From: Candidatus Photodesmus katoptron Akat1 | GTDB lineage: Bacteria; Pseudomonadota; Gammaproteobacteria; Enterobacterales; Vibrionaceae | NCBI RefSeq assembly: GCF_000478685.1 | Contig: NZ_AMSD01000001.1 | Coordinates: 434,001 to 498,000 of the forward strand | Reading direction: 5' to 3' | DNA length: 64,000 bases | Part shown: positions 1-11,346 of the stretch, one piece after another | Layout of the letters: each line of letters opens with the position of its first letter | How positions within the stretch are numbered: position 1 is the stretch's first letter | Program-made: the position numbers and the translations under genes | Notes under the pieces: model-generated | Told to the model about the DNA's origin: nothing | The model's input: the letters and a program-made list of their open reading frames with translations, nothing else | Database searches by the model: none

Positions 1-35
1 GCTTTAATGGCATCATTTAATGATGCCATTAAAGC
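1..35. repeat. Perfect 35-bp palindrome inside dnaE
   Basis: Bases 1-17 are the exact reverse complement of 19-35 around a single centre base at 18. The left arm begins at the first base of the window, so it may extend further left. It lies in coding sequence for the conserved [13 protein letters not shown] stretch of DnaE. It has no T-run and is not an obvious terminator. Confidence 0.85.
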
Positions 36-2723
36 AGCACGATGTGGACCTAATTGATCTAAGGCACCAGAATAAATCAGTTTCTCAATTACACTTTTAT
101 TAATCTTTCTAGAGTCAATTCTAGCACAAAAATCAAATAAGTCGTTAAAATAACCACCTTTAGTACGAGCGTCAATTACAGAATTAATAGCTCCTTCACC
201 AACACCTTTTATTGCACCAATACCATAAATAATTACTCCAGCATCATTGACATGAAATTGATAAAACCCTAGATTGATATCAGGAGGAAGTAGTTTAATA
301 TTCATACGAAGACATTCATCAACTAAAGCAACAATCTTCTCAGTATTATCCATATCAGCTGTCATTACGGCTGCCATAAACTCAGCTGGATAGTGTGTTT
401 TTAACCATAATGTTTGATAGGAAATTAATGCATATGCAGTAGAATGAGATTTATTAAAACCATAACTTGAAAATTTTTCTACTAAATCAAATATTTTCAT
501 AGATAATGTAGAATCTATACCATTTTTTTCTGAACCATCCTTAAAAATAGAACGTTGTCTATCCATTTCTTCTGGTTGTTTTTTACTCATAGCACGACGA
601 AGTACATCTGCACTACCAAGCGTATAACCAGCAAGAACTTGAGCAATTTGCATTACTTGCTCTTGATACAAAATAATTCCATAAGTTGAGATAAGTATCT
701 CTTTTAATGATTCATGTTGCCAAGTTTCATCGGGATAAGATATTTTTTCACGTCCATGTTTACGATCAATAAAATTATCAACCATTCCTGATTTTAAAGG
801 TCCAGGACGAAATAATGCTACTAAGGCAATAATATCTTCAAAACAATCAGGTTTAAGTCGTTTTATCAGATCTTTTATACCAGAGGATTCAAGTTGAAAT
901 ATTCCAGTTGTTTCAGCATTCTGCAATGCTTTGAAGGATGCTTGATCATTAAGTGGAATAGAATCAAGTCTAATAGACTCTTTACTTTCTTTTTCTAAAC
1001 GAAGGTTAACTAAAGAAAGAACTTCATCAATTATAGTTAAGGTACGTAACCCCAAAAAATCAAACTTGACTAAACCCACCATTTCAATATCATTTTTATC
1101 AAATTGAGTAATAGGGAAATTACCTTCTGAATCACAGTGGATAGGAGAAAAATCAGTAATTCTAGTAGGTGCAATTACCACACCACCAGCATGTTTACCT
1201 ACATTACGAATACAACCTTCAAGAATTTGACATTTATCAATTAGTTCTTTAATTTCTTCATCATGATTATATAATTCAGATAACTCAGATTCACCATCTA
1301 GTGCTTTAGCTAAAGTCATTCCAACATCAATAGGAACTAACTTAGAAATCCGATTTACAAAACTAAACGGATAACCTAATACACGACCAACATCTCTAAT
1401 TACTGCTTTTGCAGTCATCGTACCAAAAGTAATAATTTGCGATACTGCATCGCGACCATACATATCCGCAACATGATCAATGACTTGATCACGTTTTTCC
1501 ATACAAAAATCTATATCAAAATCAGGCATCGATACACGTTCTGGATTTAAAAAACGTTCAAATAACAAACCATATTCTATTGGATCTAAATCTGTTATTT
1601 TTAGTGAATAAGCTACTAAAGAACCAGCACCTGAACCACGTCCTGGCCCGACTGGAATAGAATTATCTTTTGACCATTGAATAAATTCCATAACAATCAA
1701 AAAATATCCTGGAAAGCCCATTTTATTAATAACTTCTAGTTCAGTATATAAACGTTCTTTATATTTTTTCTTATGCTTTTGATACTCTTGTTCACTAGAA
1801 AAAAGATATCTTAACCGTTCTTCCAATCCTTCTTCTGATCGCTTAACCAAAAAAGTCTTAATCTCCATTCCTTCTGTAGGAAAGTTTGGAAGAAAATATT
1901 CTCCTAGTTGAATAGTTACATTGCATCGTTTCGCAATCTCAACACTATTTTGTAGTGCTTCAGGAATGTCAGAAAAAAGTTCACACATTTCTTTTTGTGT
2001 ACGAAGATATTGTTTTGGACTATAATTCTTTGTACGGCGGTGGTCATTTAATGTAAAACCGTTATGAATCGCGACGCGAATTTCATGAGCATCAAAAAAA
2101 GCCTGATCCAGAAAAACTACTTCATTAGTTGCAACAACTGGTAAATTAAATTTCTCAGCTAATTCTAATGCAAAATATAGGTAATTTTCTTCATTTTCTC
2201 GATCAGTTCGAATTAATTCTAAATAAAAGTGATCTGGAAAATATTTCAGATAAAAGTTGATACATTGTTCAACTAAACGATATTTTTTTTTTAAGAAAGC
2301 CTTACCAAGGTCACCACTTTTACCTCCAGATAAAAGAATTAATCCTTTAGAATGTTCAACTAACCATCTTTTATCTATAGCAGGTTTATTTTGAATATAA
2401 CCTCTTAAATATGCTTTTGAAATTAATAAAGTAAGATTTTTATACCCCTCATTATTAGCTGCTAAAATTGTTAAGTTAGTAAACTCATTAATAAATTCAA
2501 TAGATCGGACTAAAAAATCTGCTCCTATAATAGGTTTGATACCATAACTTTGAGCAGAAAGATAAAATTTTACTAAACCACATAGATTAGTAAAATCAGT
2601 TAACGCCATGGCAGGCATACCAAATTGGGAAACTCTTTTAACTAAGGAGGGAATTTTAGATAAACCATCAACCATTGAAAAATCACTATGGATTCGAAGA
2701 TGGATGAATTTTGGATCTAACAT
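1..2723 (-). CDS. dnaE: DNA polymerase III alpha subunit, partial (C-terminus beyond the left edge)
   Basis: Catalytic subunit of the replicative DNA polymerase III holoenzyme. Translating the minus strand from the ATG at 2723 gives an N-terminus [20 protein letters not shown], the PHP domain opening typical of DnaE. The catalytic aspartates lie in a PDFDIDF motif encoded near 1510-1530, and the reading ends in [16 protein letters not shown] at the left edge. About 907 codons are present, against about 1160 for the family, so the C-terminal beta-binding, OB-fold and tau-binding part is outside the window. No in-frame stop was noticed in the stretches I read. It is the last visible gene of the minus-strand lpx/bam block, as in Vibrio and E. 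coli. Identification is secure. Confidence 0.96.
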   Translation of the reverse strand, partial: MLDPKFIHLRIHSDFSMVDGLSKIPSLVKRVSQFGMPAMALTDFTNLCGLVKFYLSAQSYGIKPIIGADFLVRSIEFINEFTNLTILAANNEGYKNLTLLISKAYLRGYIQNKPAIDKRWLVEHSKGLILLSGGKSGDLGKAFLKKKYRLVEQCINFYLKYFPDHFYLELIRTDRENEENYLYFALELAEKFNLPVVATNEVVFLDQAFFDAHEIRVAIHNGFTLNDHRRTKNYSPKQYLRTQKEMCELFSDIPEALQNSVEIAKRCNVTIQLGEYFLPNFPTEGMEIKTFLVKRSEEGLEERLRYLFSSEQEYQKHKKKYKERLYTELEVINKMGFPGYFLIVMEFIQWSKDNSIPVGPGRGSGAGSLVAYSLKITDLDPIEYGLLFERFLNPERVSMPDFDIDFCMEKRDQVIDHVADMYGRDAVSQIITFGTMTAKAVIRDVGRVLGYPFSFVNRISKLVPIDVGMTLAKALDGESELSELYNHDEEIKELIDKCQILEGCIRNVGKHAGGVVIAPTRITDFSPIHCDSEGNFPITQFDKNDIEMVGLVKFDFLGLRTLTIIDEVLSLVNLRLEKESKESIRLDSIPLNDQASFKALQNAETTGIFQLESSGIKDLIKRLKPDCFEDIIALVALFRPGPLKSGMVDNFIDRKHGREKISYPDETWQHESLKEILISTYGIILYQEQVMQIAQVLAGYTLGSADVLRRAMSKKQPEEMDRQRSIFKDGSEKNGIDSTLSMKIFDLVEKFSSYGFNKSHSTAYALISYQTLWLKTHYPAEFMAAVMTADMDNTEKIVALVDECLRMNIKLLPPDINLGFYQFHVNDAGVIIYGIGAIKGVGEGAINSVIDARTKGGYFNDLFDFCARIDSRKINKSVIEKLIYSGALDQLGPHRAALMASLNDAIK

Positions 2724-2784
2724 TAATTATTCCTAAAGATAATAAAATATTACAAAACAATAGTCTTGAACATATTGAAGTTTT

Positions 2785-3426
2785 TCATTTTACTTTATAA
2801 TTTAGTATTCGTTGTATTGGTTTGAAGCTTTTTCTATGTTCTTCAATTATGCCATACTCTTTGAGAGCAGATAAATGAAATTTAGTTGGGTAACCTTTAT
2901 GTTTAATAAAACCAAATTGAGGATACTTTTGATCAAGCACCTTCATTTCGCGGTCACGAATCACTTTAGCTAAAATTGATGCAGCAGAAATCTCTGATAC
3001 TTGTGCATCACCTTTGATTACTGCAATAGAATCCATCGGTAATTTTGGTACTTGATTACCATCAATTAACGCGAGATCTGGTTTGATTTTAAGGTTTGAA
3101 ATTGCTCTTTGCATTGCAAGCATTGTTGCTTGCAAAATATTTAATTGATCAATTTCTTGTGCTGAACTATGACCAATTGACCATGCCAATGCTTTTTCTT
3201 GAATCTTGGGGAAAATCATTAATCGTTTTTTTTCAGACATTTTTTTTGAATCATTTAGACCTTCAATTAAATTATTTGGATCAAGAATAACAGCGACGGC
3301 TACAACGCTACCAACTAATGGACCACGACCTACCTCATCCACACCAGCTATATACTTATAACCTTCAGGATAATTAAAAAAGGGAATCTTGGTTGTTTTT
3401 TTACAAACATGATGATAAAATTTCAC
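2785..3426 (-). CDS. rnhB: Ribonuclease HII
   Basis: Endonuclease that cuts the RNA strand of RNA-DNA hybrids and removes single ribonucleotides misincorporated in DNA. The 213-residue product has the family signature [12 protein letters not shown] at about residues 28-39, with catalytic Asp30 and Glu31. A third acidic site lies in LIDGN, and [10 protein letters not shown] and GYPTKFH are conserved blocks. The start is GTG at 3426, sharing GTGA with the lpxB stop, which implies translational coupling. The tail [11 protein letters not shown] is typical of Vibrio RNase HII, and the length is normal. Gene order lpxB-rnhB-dnaE is the classical one. Confidence 0.96.
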   Translation of the reverse strand: MKFYHHVCKKTTKIPFFNYPEGYKYIAGVDEVGRGPLVGSVVAVAVILDPNNLIEGLNDSKKMSEKKRLMIFPKIQEKALAWSIGHSSAQEIDQLNILQATMLAMQRAISNLKIKPDLALIDGNQVPKLPMDSIAVIKGDAQVSEISAASILAKVIRDREMKVLDQKYPQFGFIKHKGYPTKFHLSALKEYGIIEEHRKSFKPIQRILNYKVK

Positions 3427-4562
3427 TTACTAATTAATTTGAGAACAGCTTTAGCAGCTTCTTTATCAGCATTCTTTCTAATCGATTGATGTAGTTGATT
3501 AAAACGTTCTATTAAAGTTGTATGATCAGTTCTAAGCATATTATCTACTGCAGGAAAAAGAAATTCTGAAGTACACTCATTTAAAACAAATTCTTTAACT
3601 AATTCTTCTCCAGCTAAAATATTTGGCAATGAGCAAAATTTTATCCTAACTAATCTTTTAAGTAACCATGCTGTTAATAGATTCACTTTATAGCCAACAA
3701 CCATTGGACGTTTGAACAACATACACTCTAGTGAAACTGTACCAGAAGCTAGTAATACTGAATCTGAAGCAATGATCACATTGTGAACTTCATCTCTTAC
3801 TATTATAAATTCTAAATCAGGTGCAAGAAAATTCCAAATCATCTTAAATTCTTGTTCTAGCTTTTCATTTGCAGCAGCCACTAAAAATCCAATATTTGGA
3901 TGCTTCTTTCTTACCATAATACAAGTTTCAATAAATGGTTTAGATATTAACCGAACCTCTTGTAATCGACTACCTGGCATGACTGCTAGCCATTGTTTAT
4001 TATGATCTAATTGTAATTTTTTCTGAGCTTTTCGTTGTTTTGAGTGCATAGGGATTATATCGGCAAGCGCATGACCAATAAACTTACATGAAATTTGATA
4101 CTTATCATAAAACTCTTTTTCAAATGGGAATAATACTAATACTAAATCTGTTGCTGAAGCAATTTTTAAAATACGTTTTGGTCTCCATGCCCAAACTGAA
4201 GGACTTACATAATGAATAGTTTTAATACCAATTTGTTTTAAAGAAGATTCTAACCGCAAATTAAAATCTGGCGAATCAATACCAATAAAGATATCTGGTT
4301 GATTTTTTGTAAAATATTGCACTAATGCAGTTTTAATTTTGAGTAATCTAGGTAGCCTTAAAAATATCTCAAATAATCCCATGGTTGAAAGTTCTTCAAT
4401 ATTATATAGAGATTGTAATCCTTGGTTTTTCATTTTAGGACCACCAATACCAACAAATTTTGAATTAGAATATTGAATTTTAATTTCTTTGATTAAACCT
4501 TCACCTAGATTGTCACCAGATAATTCACCAGCTACAATACCAACGGTTAAGCATCTTTTCAT
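3423..4562 (-). CDS. lpxB: Lipid-A-disaccharide synthase
   Basis: Joins UDP-2,3-diacylglucosamine and lipid X to make the tetraacyl disaccharide of lipid A, at the inner face of the cytoplasmic membrane. The 379-residue protein is of normal family length and starts [17 protein letters not shown], the conserved N-terminal GELSGD loop. It also contains [18 protein letters not shown] and the nucleotide-binding [10 protein letters not shown] block near residues 195-205. ATG start at 4562. It follows lpxA after about 60 bp and overlaps rnhB by 4 bp. Together with lpxA, lpxD and fabZ it shows that lipid A synthesis is retained. Confidence 0.96.
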   Translation of the reverse strand: MKRCLTVGIVAGELSGDNLGEGLIKEIKIQYSNSKFVGIGGPKMKNQGLQSLYNIEELSTMGLFEIFLRLPRLLKIKTALVQYFTKNQPDIFIGIDSPDFNLRLESSLKQIGIKTIHYVSPSVWAWRPKRILKIASATDLVLVLFPFEKEFYDKYQISCKFIGHALADIIPMHSKQRKAQKKLQLDHNKQWLAVMPGSRLQEVRLISKPFIETCIMVRKKHPNIGFLVAAANEKLEQEFKMIWNFLAPDLEFIIVRDEVHNVIIASDSVLLASGTVSLECMLFKRPMVVGYKVNLLTAWLLKRLVRIKFCSLPNILAGEELVKEFVLNECTSEFLFPAVDNMLRTDHTTLIERFNQLHQSIRKNADKEAAKAVLKLISK

Positions 4563-4622
4563 TTAAAAAATCCAATTTTTTTAGTTCAAAAATAACAAAA
4601 AATGAAACAAAACTTTTTTCTG

Positions 4623-5411
4623 TCAGCGAATAATACCGCGAGTAGAACTTTCAATTAATCTAGTAAATAAAGCAATTGATGGATATTCCTTTGCCATATT
4701 TTCTAAAATAGGTTTTACTTCTGATATCGTTTTACCACTACGATAAATTTCTTTATATGCAATACGAATTGCACGAATTTCAAGCTTTTTAAAACCACGA
4801 CGCTTTAGTCCCTCTATATTGATACCAAAAGGTTTACAATGATTCCCTTGAGCCATAATATACGGAGGTACATCCTGAACTACAACAGAGGCACCACCGA
4901 TAAAACTATGTGCCCCAATAGTACAAAACTGATGCACAGGAGATAAAGCTGAAAGAACGGCATAATCTTCAATTTTTACATGACCTGCTAAAGTAGCATT
5001 ATTTCCAATAATAATATTATCTCCTATAATACAATCATGAGCGATATGAACATTAACACAAAACAAATTATCGTTACCGACCAAAGTCATCCCTTTATCT
5101 TGTGTTGTACCTCGATGCATTTGCACACTTTCTCGAATGACATTTCTATCGCCAACAACTAACCGAGTATTCTCTCCTTGATATTTTTTGTCTTGACAAT
5201 CTTCACCAATAATTGCAAACGGAAAAATATGATTATCTTTACCAATAATTGTTGGTCCTTTAATAACTACATGAGACATAATCTCGGTACCCTGACCAAT
5301 TTTGGCATTAGAAGCAATGTAAGTAAAAGGACCAACCACCACATTAGCTCCAATCACTACACCGTCCTCTACCACCGCACTTGGGTGGATTTGAGCCGTT
5401 TCATGAATCAT
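4623..5411 (-). CDS. lpxA: UDP-N-acetylglucosamine acyltransferase
   Basis: First acyltransferase of lipid A synthesis; transfers a 3-hydroxyacyl chain from ACP to UDP-GlcNAc. The protein is a left-handed beta-helix made of hexapeptide repeats (IHPSAVVEDGVVIGANVVVG and following). It has the catalytic-site segment NVHIAHDCIIGDN and the LpxA-specific C-terminal helices after NIEGLKRRGF. I chose the ATG at 5411, giving 262 residues like E. coli LpxA, rather than an in-frame start at 5432 inside fabZ. The chosen start has GAGAG upstream and follows the fabZ stop after one base. Confidence 0.96.
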   Translation of the reverse strand: MIHETAQIHPSAVVEDGVVIGANVVVGPFTYIASNAKIGQGTEIMSHVVIKGPTIIGKDNHIFPFAIIGEDCQDKKYQGENTRLVVGDRNVIRESVQMHRGTTQDKGMTLVGNDNLFCVNVHIAHDCIIGDNIIIGNNATLAGHVKIEDYAVLSALSPVHQFCTIGAHSFIGGASVVVQDVPPYIMAQGNHCKPFGINIEGLKRRGFKKLEIRAIRIAYKEIYRSGKTISEVKPILENMAKEYPSIALFTRLIESSTRGIIR

Positions 5412-5412
5412 A

Positions 5413-5865
5413 TTAAAACTCTCGACGAGCACACTTCAATTCAGCAGAACAAACAACATCACCATCAACTTTTGCTACACAATTAAATGCAGCAATCCCA
5501 CGACGTCCTTTTAAAAACCTAACCTTAATTATTAATTGATCACCTGGTATTACAGGTTTACGAAATTTAGCTTTATCAACGCTAGCAAAATAATATAACT
5601 CGTTATCTGCTGGTATACCAAACGACTTAAAACCTAATAACCCAGTTGCTTGAGCCATTGCTTCAAGAATTAATACACCAGGTAAAATAGGTAGCTTTGG
5701 GAAATGACCAACAAATTGAGATTCATTTACTGACACATTTTTGATAGCAGTCAAATATTTTTTTTCTTGAAAATCTATAACACGATCAATCAATAAAAAC
5801 GGATAACGGTGGGGAAGAAGTTCCTTAATTTCCATAATATCCAGCGTCTTCTTTTCAGTAATCAA
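5413..5865 (-). CDS. fabZ: 3-hydroxyacyl-[acyl-carrier-protein] dehydratase FabZ
   Basis: Dehydrates 3-hydroxyacyl-ACP in fatty acid elongation and works on the same substrate pool that LpxA and LpxD draw on. The 150-residue hot-dog-fold protein has [14 protein letters not shown] near the N-terminus, the catalytic-His segment [20 protein letters not shown] around residues 53-72, and the tail [10 protein letters not shown] shared with Vibrio FabZ. The start is TTG at 5865, with AGGA eight bases upstream; the nearest ATG is out of frame. Its stop is one base before the lpxA start. Confidence 0.96.
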   Translation of the reverse strand: MITEKKTLDIMEIKELLPHRYPFLLIDRVIDFQEKKYLTAIKNVSVNESQFVGHFPKLPILPGVLILEAMAQATGLLGFKSFGIPADNELYYFASVDKAKFRKPVIPGDQLIIKVRFLKGRRGIAAFNCVAKVDGDVVCSAELKCARREF

Positions 5866-5960
5866 AGTAACATTCCTATAAAAATCTATTTAATATTATC
5901 CACTACAAGCGATAGGGCGTACATTATTTGATAAGCTTTTATATAAGAAAAGCAAGATAA

Positions 5961-6998
5961 TTAAGATTCCGTTTTACTTTCTTTAAATAACCTTTCCAGC
6001 GCTTTTAAACGTTTATTCATCTCATCAATACGGTGAACTCGAGTTGCAGTTTTACGCCAGTCCTTATTAAGTTGCAATGGAATACCTGATGAGTAGACTC
6101 CTTTTTTAGAAATTCCTCGTACTACCATCGACATACCTGTAATTGTTACACCATTAGTAATTTCAATATGCCCATTAATTACACTCCCACCTCCAATAGT
6201 ACAATACTTTCCTATCCTAGTACTACCAGCAATAATTGTACCACCAGCTATAGCTGTACCATATCCAATTTGCACATTATGAGCAATCTGTAACTGATTA
6301 TCTAAAATAACATTATCTTCAATTATAGTATCTTCTAATGCACCACGGTCAATGGTCGTACATGCACCAATTTCAACTCGATTTCCAATGCGAACTGTAC
6401 CTACCTGAGGGATCTTAATCCACTCACCTTTCTCATTAGCATAACCAAATCCATCGGAACCAATCACTGCTCCAGATTGAATTAAACACTGATTACCAAT
6501 AATTACTTCATGATAAATAGTAACGTTAGCCCACACTGTAGTATTCTTACCGAGAATAACATTCCTACCAATAAAGCAACCTGGACCAATGATAGTGTTA
6601 TCTCCTAATTTAACACCTGACTCAATTATTGAATGAGCTCCAATAGAGACACTCTTCCCAAAGAGTACATTTTCATGTACAACAGCAAAAGTAGAAATAT
6701 TCTCTGATGGTTTTGGTGTAATATCAAAAACTTGAGCTACTTTTGCAAATGCTACATAAGAATCATCTACAAGCAATACACTTCCCTGGAACTGTTCATA
6801 CCCAATCTTCTTGTCAAATATTATGGCTGTTGCATTACAATTTACTAAGTATTTCTTATATTTAAGATTTGATAAAAAAGTAATACATCCCTTTGTTGCC
6901 TTATCTATTGGAGCTACTGATGTAACAATTGCATTAGCATTTCCATATAACTTCCCACCAGTTATAGAAGCTAATTCAGCTAAAGTTAATTTTATCAT
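5961..6998 (-). CDS. lpxD: UDP-3-O-(3-hydroxyacyl)glucosamine N-acyltransferase
   Basis: Adds the N-linked hydroxyacyl chain in the third step of lipid A synthesis. The 345-residue protein has the LpxD uridine-binding N-terminal domain ([14 protein letters not shown] to about residue 100), then hexapeptide repeats of the beta-helix. The catalytic histidine lies in [13 protein letters not shown] near residue 240. A C-terminal helix follows. Length equals the family norm. The gene lies between skp and fabZ, the order conserved across gammaproteobacteria. Confidence 0.96.
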   Translation of the reverse strand: MIKLTLAELASITGGKLYGNANAIVTSVAPIDKATKGCITFLSNLKYKKYLVNCNATAIIFDKKIGYEQFQGSVLLVDDSYVAFAKVAQVFDITPKPSENISTFAVVHENVLFGKSVSIGAHSIIESGVKLGDNTIIGPGCFIGRNVILGKNTTVWANVTIYHEVIIGNQCLIQSGAVIGSDGFGYANEKGEWIKIPQVGTVRIGNRVEIGACTTIDRGALEDTIIEDNVILDNQLQIAHNVQIGYGTAIAGGTIIAGSTRIGKYCTIGGGSVINGHIEITNGVTITGMSMVVRGISKKGVYSSGIPLQLNKDWRKTATRVHRIDEMNKRLKALERLFKESKTES

Positions 6999-7004
6999 AG
7001 GTAT

Positions 7005-7516
7005 TTATTTTTTTAGTGCTTCTATTACTTCTTGAGAAATATTGAAATTAGGCTTAGCATAGATAAATGCTTTTATATCAAGAATCATGTCATAATTCCC
7101 TTTTTCTGCTACTTCTTTTACAGCATCTTGAATTACTTTAAAAAGCTTCTGTTTCTCTTCAGCTTCACGAAGGCTAGAAGCTTTTTCCAATGCTTGAAAT
7201 TTAATCTTGTACGTACTTTCCAATTGACTAATCTCTATGCGAAGTTTTTCTATCTCATCTAAACTCATTAAATTAGAATCACGGTTTAATTTATCAATTT
7301 TAATCCGAGCATCAGATTGAATGATTTTTAACTCATCTGCCTTATCTTTAAACTCCTCCTTCATTTGCCTTAGAACAAGTTCAAGTTGTGGTAATGTTTG
7401 AAAAACCTGAGTAGTATCAACATAACCTATTTTTTGAATAACTTCATCTGCACTAGACAAAAACGAAGACTTTAAACAAATGAGACCAATAGAAAAAAAA
7501 TTATTATTTTATTCAA
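7005..7516 (-). CDS. skp: Periplasmic chaperone Skp/OmpH, signal peptide frame broken in a run of eight A
   Basis: Periplasmic chaperone that holds unfolded outer-membrane proteins for BamA, encoded next door. The open frame 7005-7460 encodes the mature coiled-coil protein beginning SSADEVIQKIGYVDTTQVFQ. It has no ATG, and an in-frame stop lies upstream. The upstream TTG at 7516, with AAGGA seven bases before it, encodes MNKIIIFF. If the A8 run at 7493-7500 had one more base, this would continue as SIGLICLKSSFLSSADE, a convincing signal peptide. So the sequence shows a one-base deletion in the leader. Sequencing error, transcriptional slippage or true inactivation cannot be separated here. 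The family assignment is firm. Confidence 0.85.
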
Positions 7517-7535
7517 GGTATATTCCTTTCAGTTA

Positions 7536-9953
7536 TTAAAAAGTTCTAGCAATATCAAAAGTAAAAAATTTTCTATCATCACCCTGATAAATTTTAATTG
7601 GTTTAGCAAATGAAAATACTAAAGGTCCTAATGGAGAATGCCATTGAACTGTGAGACCATATGAAGCACGATAATTTAATGGATTTGAGTAATCGTAATA
7701 GTACTCTTTTCCAGCATGGATATTAGAAATGTAATTAAACTCAGTATCCCAAACACTTGCTATATCAATAAATAAACTAGTGCGTACCCGATCAGCCAAT
7801 GTATTTGATGAAGATGGAGTTGGAACAATCAATTCCATTCCCCCTAATATGATAGCATTACCACCAACTGGACGACGAGTTGCAGTGTAAAATCCATTAT
7901 TTGAATCTGAAAAATCATGATACACAGCTTTTGGACCCGCAGAGTTTTGAGCAAACCCACGTAAAGTGCTAAATCCTCCTATATGATAATTTTCGTAAAA
8001 CGGTAAAAGATGATCCTTATTGTTCCTTTTACCATAACCATTACCATAACCAATTTGAGCACGCATTAACAATACAAATTTATGATTTTTAGTTAATGGA
8101 AAATACTGTCTTAAATCGTACTGCATTTTAAAAAAACGAACATTAGAATTAGGCAAAGTCATCTTATAAAATGCATGTTGATAATTACCCTCAGTTGGAA
8201 AATAAGTACGGTTTAAGTTATTTCGTGTCCATGCTATATTCATGGCAATATCATTGATTTTAAGCAAACCATTACTAGAAATATTATTAGATTGTGAAAT
8301 TAAAAATTGTTCTACTTGGAGATAAGGAGATAAATTACCAATGTTACTACGAGTATAACCAATACTAACTTCGAAAAAATTAAGCTCGTCAAATGGGAAA
8401 CCCCAGTTAAGTTCAGCACCATAACTTTGGCTAGTATAATCGACAATTCCTGCTGCTAAGGCTTCAAACTCATCGTAAAAAATTTTCCCCCCAAAACTAA
8501 TACCATCTAAATTAAAGTATGGTTCTCTATAATCTAAAGCAATATTCTTCTGATAACGGTTTATCTTTACATTAATAGCTAAATGATTACCAGAACCGAA
8601 AAAATTCTCTTGTTTTAATCCAGAATGAAAATTTATACCAGACTCACTACCGTAACCAATCCCTAAATTTAGATTACCAGAACGGAGCTCTTTAACTTTA
8701 TATATCACATTTACTTTATCTTCAGTTCCTAGAACAGGAACAATCTGAACATCTACTGTTTCAAAGAATCCAAGACGATAAAGACGCATTTTGCCCATAT
8801 CAACTAATGCAAGATTTAGTAAACTTCCCTCCATTTGTCGCATTTCACGACGCAATACGCTATCTTTAGTTGCATAGTTACCAAAAAAATGAATATTATT
8901 CACATATACACGATTTCTATCTTGAATATTAACAATCAAAGAAACCTCTTGATTTTGATCATCAAACTTTATAGAGGTCTGAACTTTAGAATGGAGATAA
9001 CCCCTTTCATCAAGAATAAGCTCAATTTTTTCTTCAAAATGTCTTAAAAGGGATGAATTATATATTTCACCATATTTGAATGGTATAGCATCTTTAAATT
9101 TATCATCTACCTCAATAAAATTATTTTGAAAACGAACTTCTTTGACTGTATATGGTAACCCTTCATCAATCCATAAAGTAATATAAACACCTTTTTTATC
9201 AGGAGAAAGACTTACTTGAGTTGAATTTATTTTAAACTTTATATAACCCTGATTAGAGTAAAAAGCTTTTAAAGCTTCAATATCACGTGCTAAAATTTGC
9301 TCTTGATATTTGTTATTTCCTAAAATATTCCACCAAAGTAAGTTAACATTTAATTTAAATTGACTAAGCAATTCTTGTTCAGTAAAAACTTCATTACCAA
9401 TAAAATTAATTTGATAAATTTTAGCAGGAACACTTTCAGTAAATGAAAATGTTAAATCAACGCGATTATGAGGCAAAATATTTATAATAGCTTTAACTGT
9501 CGTATTATATCTCCCTACGCTAGAATAAAATTCTTCAAGCTTTCTCTCAATCTTAAAAAGGGCAGCCTTGTCTAAAGAATTACCAATAGTAATACCTAAA
9601 ATATCTAAATTTTGTTGCAATTTATCCGTTTGAATCAGCTTATTACCAGAAAATGAAATACTGGCTATGATTGGTCGTTCTTTAAGCTGAATAATCAATA
9701 TATTATCATCACGTAATACTTTTATATTTTCAAAGACACTTAATTCATAAAGAGATTTAATAATATTAGTTACATCTTTTTGATAAACAAGGTCACCAAT
9801 TTTAATTGGTATCTTTAGCAAAGCCAAATCAAGTTCAATACGTTGTAATCCCTCTACTTTTATATCTTGAACGATGAAAGGAAAAGAATCACTCTCAGTA
9901 CTATACGCTAATAGACTGATTATAAGCAAACTTGCAAACAGGATATTTTTCAT
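7536..9953 (-). CDS. bamA: Outer membrane protein assembly factor BamA
   Basis: Essential outer-membrane beta-barrel that folds and inserts other barrels. I chose the ATG at 9953, which gives a normal signal peptide (MKNILFASLLIISLLAYS). The longer open frame reaches into the rseP spacer and lacks homology. The mature protein has five POTRA repeats (the first begins FIVQDIKVEGLQRIELDLA) to about residue 420. The 16-strand barrel contains the IGGFSTLRGF motif, like the conserved lid-lock VRGF/Y motif of Omp85 proteins, and ends in phenylalanine (TFDIARTF), the expected C-terminal signature. The 805 residues match Vibrio BamA. Lies between rseP and skp. Confidence 0.97.
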   Translation of the reverse strand: MKNILFASLLIISLLAYSTESDSFPFIVQDIKVEGLQRIELDLALLKIPIKIGDLVYQKDVTNIIKSLYELSVFENIKVLRDDNILIIQLKERPIIASISFSGNKLIQTDKLQQNLDILGITIGNSLDKAALFKIERKLEEFYSSVGRYNTTVKAIINILPHNRVDLTFSFTESVPAKIYQINFIGNEVFTEQELLSQFKLNVNLLWWNILGNNKYQEQILARDIEALKAFYSNQGYIKFKINSTQVSLSPDKKGVYITLWIDEGLPYTVKEVRFQNNFIEVDDKFKDAIPFKYGEIYNSSLLRHFEEKIELILDERGYLHSKVQTSIKFDDQNQEVSLIVNIQDRNRVYVNNIHFFGNYATKDSVLRREMRQMEGSLLNLALVDMGKMRLYRLGFFETVDVQIVPVLGTEDKVNVIYKVKELRSGNLNLGIGYGSESGINFHSGLKQENFFGSGNHLAINVKINRYQKNIALDYREPYFNLDGISFGGKIFYDEFEALAAGIVDYTSQSYGAELNWGFPFDELNFFEVSIGYTRSNIGNLSPYLQVEQFLISQSNNISSNGLLKINDIAMNIAWTRNNLNRTYFPTEGNYQHAFYKMTLPNSNVRFFKMQYDLRQYFPLTKNHKFVLLMRAQIGYGNGYGKRNNKDHLLPFYENYHIGGFSTLRGFAQNSAGPKAVYHDFSDSNNGFYTATRRPVGGNAIILGGMELIVPTPSSSNTLADRVRTSLFIDIASVWDTEFNYISNIHAGKEYYYDYSNPLNYRASYGLTVQWHSPLGPLVFSFAKPIKIYQGDDRKFFTFDIARTF

Positions 9954-9981
9954 TATATTATATCTAACGCAGTTATTCCTT

Positions 9982-11346
9982 TTATAAACGAGAAAAATCA
10001 TTTAAAAGTGCTATACTCATTAGGAAGAAGATAATTACCCCCCCTATGATATATCCTATTTCTTGCACTTTTTTAGAGATTGGTCGACGAATAATTGCTT
10101 CTATAATAAGAAAAAATAAATGCCCACCATCTAGCATAGGAAGTGGAACTAAATTTATAACACCAAGATTAATACTGATTAAACCTAAAAAGCTGAGAAA
10201 ATATACAAAACCATAGCTAGCTGTGGTCCCTGCACTTTTAGCAATTGTTATCGGACCACTAAGTTGATCTAAACCTAAATCTTGAACTAATAGTTTTATT
10301 AGGAGACTAACTGTCAACTTAATAAGGTTTTTTGTTTTTTCTATAGCTTTACCTATAGATTCAAATATACTGTATTGCAACTTAAATTGATAATTTTCAG
10401 GCCACTTATCAGTTTCAGGCACTAAGCCAGCAACACCTACTATCTCTCCAAATCGGTTTTTTTTACTGTCAGGTATTAAAGGCAACTCCAATTTTTCTCC
10501 ATTTCTGTCAATAACAAACATTAAAAACCGATTTGGATTTGAGCGTATCAAATTAACCACTTGATCCCATTTTTTAATTAGTATTCCATTCACTGAAACT
10601 ATTGAATCTCCCGATTGAAAACCAGCTCTATCTGCCGCGGTTCCTTCCAGTACATGAGATAAAGTTAATAAAATATCTGGAAAATAAGGTACTACTCCAA
10701 GAGATTCAAGAACGGTCTCTTCATTTGGTTTAAAATTCCATAAAGCTAAATCTAATACTTTCATTTCATCATGAAAAAAGTATTTATTGCTTTCAGATTT
10801 CACTGTCAAGGTAAGATGCTTATTACCAATATTAGACATAAGAGCTATATTCACTGCATTCCAATCAGGGGTCTGAATATTTGAAATAGAAGTTAATTCC
10901 ATCCCAACTTTTAATCCACCATAATCAGCAATTGAATTAGGTTTAACATTACCAATAATAGGCTTAATAGCAGAAATTCCGATTAAAAATACAAAAAAAT
11001 AAATAAATATTGCAAAAAGAAAATTTGATATTGGTCCTGCGATCACTATGGCAATACGTTTCCATATCTTCTGTTTATCAAAAGCAAAACACTGTTCCTC
11101 TTTTCCTAATTTATTAACTCTAGTATCGAGCATTTGGATATATCCCCCAATGGGGATCATTGAAAAACAATATTCAGTACCATGCTTATCTACTTTTTTC
11201 CAAATAGATTTACCCAAACCTATAGAAAATTTCTCAACTTTAACACCAAAAAAACGCGCAACTAAAAAATGACCCAATTCATGAACAAAGATCAAAATAC
11301 CTAATGCAATGATAAAAGATATAAAATTCCATAATATAACTATCAT
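9982..11346 (-). CDS. rseP: Site-2 zinc metalloprotease RseP
   Basis: Inner-membrane intramembrane protease that in relatives cleaves the anti-sigma factor RseA and leftover signal peptides. The 454-residue protein has the HExxH zinc motif in [17 protein letters not shown] near residues 21-37. Two PDZ domains lie between about residues 115 and 310 ([12 protein letters not shown] and [17 protein letters not shown]). The second metal-site segment [15 protein letters not shown] is near residue 395, and there are four membrane segments in all. It overlaps the dxr stop by 4 bp. The sigma-E/RseA genes are not in the window, so its substrate here is unknown. Confidence 0.95.
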   Translation of the reverse strand: MIVILWNFISFIIALGILIFVHELGHFLVARFFGVKVEKFSIGLGKSIWKKVDKHGTEYCFSMIPIGGYIQMLDTRVNKLGKEEQCFAFDKQKIWKRIAIVIAGPISNFLFAIFIYFFVFLIGISAIKPIIGNVKPNSIADYGGLKVGMELTSISNIQTPDWNAVNIALMSNIGNKHLTLTVKSESNKYFFHDEMKVLDLALWNFKPNEETVLESLGVVPYFPDILLTLSHVLEGTAADRAGFQSGDSIVSVNGILIKKWDQVVNLIRSNPNRFLMFVIDRNGEKLELPLIPDSKKNRFGEIVGVAGLVPETDKWPENYQFKLQYSIFESIGKAIEKTKNLIKLTVSLLIKLLVQDLGLDQLSGPITIAKSAGTTASYGFVYFLSFLGLISINLGVINLVPLPMLDGGHLFFLIIEAIIRRPISKKVQEIGYIIGGVIIFFLMSIALLNDFSRL

